From Candidatus Cloacimonadota bacterium (GTDB lineage Bacteria; Cloacimonadota; Cloacimonadia; Cloacimonadales; TCS61): a stretch of 59,128 nt of DNA. Shown here piece by piece: positions 24,616 through 32,900 of the stretch (its first letter is position 1; each line of letters begins with the position of its first letter). The DNA is taken from assembly GCA_021736135.1 (NCBI GenBank), contig JAIPGO010000012.1, forward strand, positions 1 through 59,128. Direction: 5' to 3'. A model generated the notes under the pieces. That model made no database searches. It was not told the DNA's origin and was given only the letters and a program-made list of their open reading frames with translations. Made by a program: the position numbers and the translations under genes.

Positions 24616-26869
24616 CTTGCCTGCCGTAATAATAGAGGTAGTAATAGTTATATTCATAACTGCTGTAATACTTATGAGGTTTGATGCCATTGATGATGGC
24701 GGCATCTATCTCTACCTGAATATTATGAAGCATCTCCTTGGTGCGGCGGATCACTTCCTTATCGGCACGTCCCACTCGTACGACCAGCATCATCAGATCC
24801 ACTTTTGTGGCTAATACCATCGAGTCGGTCACCGCAATGGAAGGCGGAGAATCTATTAATATATAGTCATAATCCCGCTGCAGATCCTCCAGAAGTATGT
24901 TCATGTTCTTGGAGGCAAGCAGCTCAGATGGATTCGGTGGAATTATCCCGCTGGTTATAATATCAAGGTTGGGAACGAAGCTTTTCTTTATGTAATCTTT
25001 ATAATCATGTGGACGTTCTGGTATAAAGTCGCTGATCCCCTCTTCTTTGACAAAATTGAAGAGATTGTACACCATAGGCCGCCGCAAATCCAGATCAACC
25101 AGAATTACGCGATCACCCAACTGCCCGATAGTGATAGCCAGGTTTGAGATGATCGTGGTTTTACCTTCCTTGGGACCGGAACTCGTTACAATTACCGAAA
25201 GTGCTTTGTCTTTCTTTTTCTTAGCAATGATATTTGTACGTAGAATGCGAAATGATTCCGAAGTGGATGATTTAGGAGCATAATTTGTGATCAGCCGTGC
25301 TTCGATCTGATGTAAAAAGGTTTCCAGGCGCACTTTCTCATCTGCATCCGCCTCCTGCATCTCATCTTCGATTATTTCCACGTCATTATCATGCACGTAA
25401 ATGAAGGGTATTGTTCCGGCAATGGGCAGTTTCACATTGCGCCGCACATCTTCATACGTTCTGATCTTGGGATCAAGCGAATTCAGCATTAACGCCAGCC
25501 CTATTCCCATTGCCAGCCCGATCAGCGCTGCCGTGGTCATTTTCTTCTTCACATCCGGCTTGATCGGATAAGTAGGCAGCTCAGCCTTTTCCAGAATGCG
25601 CACGTTGCCGATCTTGGAACGCTCTGCTATCTTGGCATCTTCGTATTTGGCAACGAGCATGGAGTAAGTATCTTCATTGATGCTGTTGATCCGCTCCAGC
25701 CGGGCCAGCTGGATTTCCGTATCAGGCAGAATGGATAGTCTGGTGTTATAAATTTCTATGGCATCTCGTAAACTGATGATCTTGGATTGATCAAGATGGA
25801 TGGCAATCTTCGTCTCAGATATTTCACCGATCAAGGACGCTCTGAAGGCAAGCGGGTCCTGACGGGAAGTCTGATCCGCTGTTAAATTCTGGATTTCTTT
25901 GGATAACTGTTTCTTGGCGTTTTCTATCTTGTTCTTTAAGGATACCAGTTCCGGATGATCTTCTGTATATTCCGGTTTGGTCAATAACTTCACATAGCGG
26001 CTCTGATTGTCCACAATCTCGCTGCGCAGTCTTTCCAGTAACGGTGAAGACAGCACTACTTCAATATCCTGCAGCAGGGTATCCTGTTTGGATAGTTCAT
26101 TATTCAAATAACTCAGATGCTGCTGGTTTACCTGCAGTTCTATTTCCGATGAACTCAGCAGCGCTTCCAGGCTTGATGCCCGGTCTATCAGCTTCTGGGC
26201 TTCCGTGGAAAGCATCGATATACCATTTTCTATTTTATAAATGCGCAGATCCTCTTCCGATATCCGCAGCCTTCTTTCAGATTCCTCTAACTGATCTGCC
26301 AGAAATTCACGCGTATTGCGTAATTCCAGCCGCGCATAATTCGTGTTCTGTTCCATCAATGCATTTGCCGCTGCATTTATTACTGCCTGGCATTCACGAG
26401 GTGAAGTAGATTCATAACTGATCGTCAATATATCCGTATCCCGCCGGGAGTTTACCTGCACTTTACTTTTCAAGATCGAAACCGGATCGGAGGCCCTGCT
26501 TAAGGGAAAGGTGTTAATATCACTCTCTTCCTGAAGGATTTCCCAGGTGATGGCCATTACCGGACGGCTCTTCAGTATCTCCATGTTGTTATTTAAAGAT
26601 GAATTGATGCGACCTGCCTCACTACCCAGTATGAACTGCGTATTGGATGTATCTTCCAGTAATATCTTCGAAGTGGAAATATAGATGCGGGGCATCTGCG
26701 ATACCTGGAACTTGGTAAATGCCACCACGATTAGAAAACTGAAGATGATTATCCATTTATAACGCAATAGTATATTTACATAGTCTTTTATCCCGATATC
26801 AGATTCATCAAATAATGCACTTAAATTCTGATTTATGTGATTTTGCTGTCTTTCCTTATCCTGTTGCAT
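24590..26869 (-). CDS. Wzc-like polysaccharide co-polymerase/tyrosine autokinase
   Basis: A 759-residue inner-membrane protein that controls exopolysaccharide chain length. The N-terminal Wzz domain has one membrane helix (about 34-52) and long coiled coils (about 190-420), with a second helix near 440-460. The cytoplasmic BY-kinase domain has Walker A SSGPKEGKTT near 560, Walker A' LVDLDLRRP and Walker B YDYILIDSPP near 670. The C-terminus carries a tyrosine cluster (YYSSYEYNYYYLYYYG, about 735-750) that would be autophosphorylated. It follows the SLBB gene by 8 bases. No glycosyltransferases are nearby, so the polymer is unknown. Confidence 0.92.
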   Translation of the reverse strand: MQQDKERQQNHINQNLSALFDESDIGIKDYVNILLRYKWIIIFSFLIVVAFTKFQVSQMPRIYISTSKILLEDTSNTQFILGSEAGRINSSLNNNMEILKSRPVMAITWEILQEESDINTFPLSRASDPVSILKSKVQVNSRRDTDILTISYESTSPRECQAVINAAANALMEQNTNYARLELRNTREFLADQLEESERRLRISEEDLRIYKIENGISMLSTEAQKLIDRASSLEALLSSSEIELQVNQQHLSYLNNELSKQDTLLQDIEVVLSSPLLERLRSEIVDNQSRYVKLLTKPEYTEDHPELVSLKNKIENAKKQLSKEIQNLTADQTSRQDPLAFRASLIGEISETKIAIHLDQSKIISLRDAIEIYNTRLSILPDTEIQLARLERINSINEDTYSMLVAKYEDAKIAERSKIGNVRILEKAELPTYPIKPDVKKKMTTAALIGLAMGIGLALMLNSLDPKIRTYEDVRRNVKLPIAGTIPFIYVHDNDVEIIEDEMQEADADEKVRLETFLHQIEARLITNYAPKSSTSESFRILRTNIIAKKKKDKALSVIVTSSGPKEGKTTIISNLAITIGQLGDRVILVDLDLRRPMVYNLFNFVKEEGISDFIPERPHDYKDYIKKSFVPNLDIITSGIIPPNPSELLASKNMNILLEDLQRDYDYILIDSPPSIAVTDSMVLATKVDLMMLVVRVGRADKEVIRRTKEMLHNIQVEIDAAIINGIKPHKYYSSYEYNYYYLYYYGRQGDSKSNKS

Positions 26870-26877
26870 GGCTTATC

Positions 26878-27354
26878 CTATTTGCTGCTGTTTATCATCG
26901 TATATACACTGAAAAAGATCACTACACTGCCTAAAAATGACGATACCCTCTCAATCGCATAAAATGCCGTACCCGCCACAAATACCGTATCTCCGGGCTT
27001 CATGATCGGGATCAGGCTCATATCGCCGGTGCGCATATATTCCTTCAAGTCAACATAGATGATGCGCTCTCCCCCTGCTACCGGGCGGATTATCTTTACT
27101 TTGGATAATTTGGCATTTTCCGTTGGCCCGCCTGCTGATGAAAGCAGCGTTAATAGATCCGTGTTATCCGGAATCTTATATAATCCCGGATTCCTTACCT
27201 GCCCCCAGATGTAAGTATTGATCATGAACTGCTCATTTCCCGCCCCGGGATACTGATATACGGAACCCGGATTAAACGTTGTCATCTCGCTTGTCTGACC
27301 CTGCAGACAAATCGCCACTATCAATGTCAACAGTAATAATAAATTTCTCATCAT
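26878..27354 (-). CDS. SLBB-domain export protein lacking the Poly_export domain
   Basis: A 158-residue secreted protein. A signal peptide (about 1-19) is followed by a single SLBB domain (about 47-130: IWGQVRNPGLYKIPDNTDLLTLLSSAGG, then MKPGDTVFV). A C-terminal hydrophobic helix (about 136-154) follows. Normal Wza-type exporters are about 350 residues or more, with a Poly_export domain before the SLBB repeats; that domain is missing. It may be a dedicated partner of the Wzc-like kinase, with the real pore encoded elsewhere. It is the first gene of the long block. Confidence 0.75.
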   Translation of the reverse strand: MMRNLLLLLTLIVAICLQGQTSEMTTFNPGSVYQYPGAGNEQFMINTYIWGQVRNPGLYKIPDNTDLLTLLSSAGGPTENAKLSKVKIIRPVAGGERIIYVDLKEYMRTGDMSLIPIMKPGDTVFVAGTAFYAIERVSSFLGSVVIFFSVYTMINSSK

Positions 27355-27374
27355 TTCTTTTTCCCTTTGCTAAG

Positions 27375-27403
27375 CTAATTTCTGCCCTCTACTCAAATGT
27401 CAA
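27375..27403 (-). promoter_or_regulatory. Candidate promoter of the SLBB-wzc-translation block
   Basis: On the minus strand a perfect TTGACA (27403-27398) lies 17 bases before AATTAG (27380-27375), about 20 bases upstream of the start codon at 27354. The -10 is weak. Confidence 0.28.
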
Positions 27404-27591
27404 GGTTTTTCAGATTCACCTCTGCCATCTCTTCTAAATCTGGAAGAAAAATACTGCGTTGCACTTATTTGTCTCTCCTTTCCTTATTAAGTAACCAACT
27501 ACTGAAATTATGATAAATTCTGGCAGAGTAATTAGCAAAACCTGCGGATGTTTGTGAACCTCCGCAATGGTTAATCCTGCTTTAACTATTC

Positions 27592-27634
27592 CCTACTTAA
27601 ACAACTTAAGTCCCGTCACATAACACCTGTCAGA
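27592..27634. repeat. 43-base direct repeat, copy 1
   Basis: Contains TTAAACAACTTAA, then TCCCGTCACATAACACCTG. The second copy is 118 bases downstream with only a few substitutions. The TCAAAC palindromic element lies between the two copies. Confidence 0.7.
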
Positions 27635-27640
27635 CTCGTT

Positions 27641-27699
27641 GTAGATTAATCTTTCCAGATTAATTTCTTACATGAATCAAACTGGAAAGTTTGATCTAC
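27641..27699. repeat. TCAAAC/GTTTGA palindromic repeat, copy 2
   Basis: GTAGATTAATCTTTCCAGAT and ATCAAACTGGAAAGTTTGAT each fold on themselves and also pair with each other across the whole 59 bases. It is the best-preserved copy of the element also seen at 8514 and 44987. Confidence 0.7.
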
Positions 27700-27709
27700 A
27701 CTTTAACAT

Positions 27710-27752
27710 CCTATTTAAACAACTTAAATCCCGTCACATAACACCTGCCAGA
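27710..27752. repeat. 43-base direct repeat, copy 2
   Basis: The near-identical partner of 27592-27634 (TTAAACAACTTAA, TCCCGTCACATAACACCTG). Confidence 0.7.
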
Positions 27753-28077
27753 TTCCTGTCAACAATGTAAAAGCCATAATATGTGTAACACATAGTGTCC
27801 CTCAACTTGTTTATTTCTTATAGGTTAAATTCTGCTATGTGTAATAATTAATTTGTCACTTGTATTTACGGATATCACCCAGATAAGGTTCAGGCCTCTG
27901 CGAAGTGAATGAACAAGACCATTTCACTGATCAGTTGTTCAGATAAATATTCTTTTTTAAAGTATTAGGCGTATTGGTCCTATAAGTCCTAACTATATTG
28001 CTTGAGCCGTAATCCCAAAAAGCAAAATCATCAAATTTCCCAACCAGACTCTCCTGGCTTAGCTCATGACAATATAA

Positions 28078-28938
28078 TTAATTGAAGGTAAAACTTCTTT
28101 CCATCGATTCGGCACCGCTGTGCACTTCTATGATCTTATCGTCAATAGGCAGTTGCTCCATCCTTTCGATGATGGCATCCACGCGCCAGATATATATTCC
28201 CGGTTCAGGAATGCTGCCTGTTATTGCGAAATAGTCCAGCAGCGGTTCCTCATCGGAAAGCAGGTTGTAATGCCACAGGAGTTCATAATTTTCGTTAAAC
28301 AGCAGCAGTCTGTATTTAATCGCTGAGTTACTGGAATTCAAGTCCCATTCAAAAATCAGAGTATCAGCCTGACTGAAAATCTGTCCATCTGCCGGTTCGC
28401 GCAACAGCGGTTTATTTACAAGGCAATAACCCGTAGTATCGGAAAAAGCAGTATCGCCGTCAGCATTAGTTGTTTTCACAAAATAGAACCAGGTTTCCTC
28501 AACGATTGTTTCGACGTTGCCGGAAAATGTATCAATATAATAGTCTTTATTATAACTGTAAAAGGGGATGAAATCCAGGTTTTCAATATATTCGGCATTA
28601 TGATTTTGATAATTAGTATAAGAAAAACGAAAAACTTCCAGAGAGACGGTGGTGGGATCACTTATATGTTTCCAGGGAATATAGATCCAGTCACCTTCGA
28701 AATAGGCGTCGATGCCGTTATTTTCAAATTCATAAAAGGTGCTGTCTGCTCCGTAATAACAATTTAGAGTATCAATTATCATTCCATAACTGTTTTTGAT
28801 GATATCGCCGGTATCGCCTTTATGTTCCAGCAGATCGATTTTAAAAGCTTCGGTGGTGTTATCTTCCGGTTTCGTGGTTCCGGCGCACCCGCCAAGCAGC
28901 AGCATTACAATCAATAAAAATAATACCGTTTTTCCCAT
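28078..28938 (-). CDS. Lipoprotein of unknown function
   Basis: A 286-residue predicted lipoprotein. Residues 1-17 are a signal peptide ending in the lipobox LLGGC, with the lipidated Cys at 18. The mature part is beta-rich. About residues 175-265 look like a fibronectin-III-type or sugar-binding-like sandwich (REPADGQIFSQADTLIFEWD, then YIWRVDAI). It starts 4 bases after the PorV-like gene ends, so it belongs to the proS-to-lipoprotein operon. It may be an outer-membrane accessory of the PorU/PorV pair or simply co-expressed. Confidence 0.7.
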   Translation of the reverse strand: MGKTVLFLLIVMLLLGGCAGTTKPEDNTTEAFKIDLLEHKGDTGDIIKNSYGMIIDTLNCYYGADSTFYEFENNGIDAYFEGDWIYIPWKHISDPTTVSLEVFRFSYTNYQNHNAEYIENLDFIPFYSYNKDYYIDTFSGNVETIVEETWFYFVKTTNADGDTAFSDTTGYCLVNKPLLREPADGQIFSQADTLIFEWDLNSSNSAIKYRLLLFNENYELLWHYNLLSDEEPLLDYFAITGSIPEPGIYIWRVDAIIERMEQLPIDDKIIEVHSGAESMERSFTFN

Positions 28939-28942
28939 ATTG

Positions 28943-29956
28943 CTAAAACCTTAGCCTTAAACCAATGCGGTTAGTATTACCAAGAGTATTGGTCACGAAG
29001 GCATAATCCAGCACAAAGTCATAGACGTTTATACTGAGCCCGGCAGCGTATTCATTACCATATTGTCCCAGTCTGAAACTTAACAGCCTGTTATATTGGG
29101 CTTCCAGACCATAGTGATCTTCTCCGTCATAGACATAGTCGTGATCATACGCTAATATCAGGTGCAAATGAAAGCGGTCTATGGGCTGATCAAGAGATAT
29201 GCCCATCTTGGTGTTAAAGAGGATTTCATCCTGATTCTGTGACTCCGTATCCCAGGTAATGGTCGTGCCGCCTATGTTCTGCAGATTAATGCCAAAATTA
29301 ACGTCTCCCAACCATTCCACGTCCACTAGTTCCGAGAACTTTGTTTCCATCAGAAATGCCAGATCAAAGCCGGTGCCGTTACCCAGGTTATTTAATATTT
29401 CACGCTTTATATATTTGATATTTCCACCAAAATAGAGATCCACGGGAATATCAAAGAATGCCCAGCCAAAATCGATGTTTTTCCTGATGTGCTTGGAAAA
29501 GCAGAACTGGAAAAGATCGTCATAACTGGTAAAACTGCTGTCCGGCACGCCAGGTAGATTCCAGTCCAGCCGAGAACTGCGTTCTGCCACATTTGGATGC
29601 TCGATCAGGTAGTCTTCCATAAACACCGGAATATCCGGGATAGTCAATCGCGTCCAGTTCAAGCCGATGGTTACTTCATTCGGCAGGGGTTGGCAGATCG
29701 AGGCATTATCATAATAGGCCAGGTTTTCATAGAGGAAGGCATGCATCACCTCGATTTCCGTATTGCGTATCTGTGATATCCCGGCGGGATTCCAGAAGAT
29801 TGCCGAGGGATCATCTGCCGTGGAAACAACGGCGCCGCCCATGCCCAGCGAACGAACACCTGCCCCGATATACATAAAGTCGCCCGTGTATTTACCGGCA
29901 AAAAGCAGTAATGGTAAACACACGATTAATAAAATGATTGCTCTGTTTTTCTGCAT
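28943..29956 (-). CDS. PorV/UPF0164-like outer-membrane barrel
   Basis: A 337-residue protein. A signal peptide (about 1-20) is followed by the PorV/PorQ hallmark: GAGVRSLGMGGAVVSTADDPSAIFWNPAGIS at residues 31-61. Fourteen or so amphipathic strands follow, ending in NRIGLRLRF. In type IX secretion PorV shuttles cargo to the PorU sortase at the outer membrane. Here it lies directly after the PorU-like gene (8 bases), which strongly supports that pairing. The motor and channel genes (PorK-N, SprA) are not in the window. Confidence 0.82.
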   Translation of the reverse strand: MQKNRAIILLIVCLPLLLFAGKYTGDFMYIGAGVRSLGMGGAVVSTADDPSAIFWNPAGISQIRNTEIEVMHAFLYENLAYYDNASICQPLPNEVTIGLNWTRLTIPDIPVFMEDYLIEHPNVAERSSRLDWNLPGVPDSSFTSYDDLFQFCFSKHIRKNIDFGWAFFDIPVDLYFGGNIKYIKREILNNLGNGTGFDLAFLMETKFSELVDVEWLGDVNFGINLQNIGGTTITWDTESQNQDEILFNTKMGISLDQPIDRFHLHLILAYDHDYVYDGEDHYGLEAQYNRLLSFRLGQYGNEYAAGLSINVYDFVLDYAFVTNTLGNTNRIGLRLRF

Positions 29957-29964
29957 AAATGCAC

Positions 29965-32900
29965 CTATTTCAAGATTGCCATTTTCTGGATTCTTTCAAT
30001 ACTGTCACTGCCTTTGCGCGCCGTTACTTTGTAAAAATATATGCCATTCGCCAGTACATCACCTTTTTCGTCACGGCAATCCCAGCCGATGTTGCTGTAA
30101 GGATATTCGTGATAGCCAATGGATGAGGCAAGGTTTTTAAAGCTCTTCACCAGTCTGCCACTTACCGTGTATACCTTGATGCTCACATCATCGGCATCAT
30201 CGGTGAGAACATAAGTGAAGCGCGTGCGTCCCGTATTAATGGGATCTATGGTGAGTGATTTTACCGGATTGGGATAGTTCGCCACTTTAATTATATCAAA
30301 ATCAGCCTTTACTTCAAAGGATAGTTCACGACTGTAACTGTTGCCATTAAAATCACGGCAGCTCATCTGCAGGTAATGTATACCTTCCGCAATTTCCAGG
30401 AGCTGGTATTTAACTGGAATACTGGTGAGATTGCCCACCGAACGGTTGATACTGTAATTTGCGCTGCTTACCGGTTCGCCGTCTATATAGAAACTCAGTT
30501 CATGGTCAATTACGTCAATCCCGTTACGGTCACCTAATAAAAAAGATACGATTCCCGATTCCGAAACATAACCGCCAAAAGTAAATTCCTGTCCTTCCAC
30601 ATTTACATCGATCGAGGGTATCTCTTCGTCCTGATTATCGTAAATTGTATAAATCCCCGTACGGTCTGCCTGTAAGGTTATGGTCTGCTGACTGCTGTTG
30701 GAACCTATCGACTGGAATACCCATTTGTTATACTTGTCATTCCAGCGATAAACGGAAAGCCGGTCACGACTGCGTATTCCGGTTTTTGTTGCGGGGGAGC
30801 CATAATTAAAAACCATTTCCACTCTTTTACCGGCAGGATAATATCCCAGAGTGTCCATTAGCACACTGGAATCAAGACAGCTTAATTCATAAGCGCTGGA
30901 TATGTCTCCGCTATACAGCATAATGCCTTCGATATCCGGCTGATTTAAGGGTGTGAGAGTTCCTGTCTTCTCCAGCTTAAAGATGGCATCCACTGGCAGC
31001 AGATCTGCCGGAAATGTGCAGACCAGATTGCTGTCCAGAGTGGTTATGCTGTATTCTTCTCTACCGGTTTCAAAAAGCTGCAACTGGTAATCAGGCGTAT
31101 TCAAAGTATAACTGCCAGGGAATTCCTGAGCTTCGTTTACCCGAATGGTAAAGCTGTAGCTGCCATTTAACAGGGGTAATTTTAAATATTGCCAGCACTG
31201 GTCGCCTGCTCCCAGCCCTTCAATTCGCAGCGAATCAAGCAGCACATAACCGTTGCTGTTATATAGTTTCAGGTCACAAGGCTCACTGGCTCGGTTGCCG
31301 TTATTAGTTACTGAAAGGCGTACTGCTGGTTCATTCTCATACGCCGTAATACTAAAATCCGAAAGCAGGAATTTTACTCCTGTTATCCGGAAATAGCTCT
31401 GCCCCGGCAGCAGCGTGCAGGTTTTGGAAGCACCCGTAGTATCTGTTATTATAAATTCCAGACGAACGCTGCTATTATAAGAAAGCGCCGGGATCGGACT
31501 CGCCAACACATAGATGGCTTCTTCTTCATTCCAGACCATTTCTTCATAATAATGGCTGCTCATGGTTCCGGCTTCATTGAAAGGATCTACTCCTGAATTA
31601 TATATTTTTACATGACAGGCTACGCTGTCCACACCATTGGGATCAAAAAAATCTGCTTTCACCTCAATGCCATCTGCCGGCGTAGGTTCGACAGGATACC
31701 AGCTAAGATTATATACTCCCGCTAGTCCAATCGTAAAATTGGTAATTCCCAGAATCTCTCGTCCCTGAGAATAACCGGAAAATTTCACGTATCTGTTATA
31801 AGTTCCCTCCGGCAAAACAGATGCGCCTGGTATTTGCGTAATCCGGTTTACTTCACCGTTCACTGCATCATAAGTAAAAGGATAAAATTCGTTAGCTGAA
31901 ACCTGAGAGTCATTTTCATCATAGAGAAAAAACCTGCCTCTTTCAATATCACTGTCCACTGCTGCACTTAAAATGAGACTGTCATTTAGAGCATAATTAT
32001 ATTTATTCGTTGTAATGTCAGTTCCCAGCTCCGGTCGCACTACTTTTACCATCGGGTCGCCTAAAAGCGCACTGCCCTGCAGCAGGGAAAGCATCACGAT
32101 ACCACCACCTGTCTCTGCTGAAAATCTGATCTTGGTATAATCGATTACTTCGCCTAACGTTTCCAGAGCCGGATTTGTTAATGCACTCAGTAAAGCGCGG
32201 CTGTATGTTTCATCCTGATGAAGATAACCGAATCCGGTGAATCCGATATGACCAATAGCGCCCTGCGCATCCAGAGTTAAAGCTTCACCGATGCACGATT
32301 CACCGGCATTATCAAAAAATGCTGAACCATAACAGCTCATACTGCTGGCAATAAAGAGATTCTCATTATTCAGGTTATCAACGTCATAAATATCAAAAAG
32401 ATCATAGTCATCCCACTGATGCGAAGCGCCATGACCCATGAACTGCACATAAGTGGTGCCGTCATTAATGGCGTTTATCAGGGTTGTTGTATTACCTGAA
32501 TACGAACCCGGCATCCCGCTGGTATTGCAGTAAACCCTGGTTACACGGTATTCCGGTGGAATGGAATTTTTCTTGATGCGTTCACTCTGCTTTGAGAATA
32601 TATTCCCTTCGGAAGCTTTTCCCCCAGTTGCCAGTGTTAGGGAACTATGCCAGAAATCCTGAAACTCCGGCTGGGTCATATAATGCTCAGTTTTATTAAC
32701 GACTGTGCTTATCTGAGCTGCTTGTGTGATGTTTAACCGGGAAATACTGATATCTGCCACGATGTCATTACCGGATATACAGCCCAGCCAGTTATCGCTT
32801 GCTGTCGCTCCACGCGCATCAAACCATAATACTTTCGTAGGTATCTTGTTTGCCCACTTATAAGGACTGCTGTCCCGCTCATCCATTAAACCTTCACCTA

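Larger units (their letters stand above)
27355..28077. other. Gene-free repeat gap
   Basis: About 720 bases with no supportable gene on either strand. It holds two direct repeats (27592-27634, 27710-27752), a TCAAAC palindromic element between them, and a small TATGTGT-A-ACACATA hairpin near 27779. The remainder is AT-rich and shows nothing I can name. Confidence 0.6.

Noticed and set aside
27592-27752. CRISPR array
   Set aside because: Only two copies 118 bases apart, with a palindrome rather than a unique spacer between, and no cas gene.
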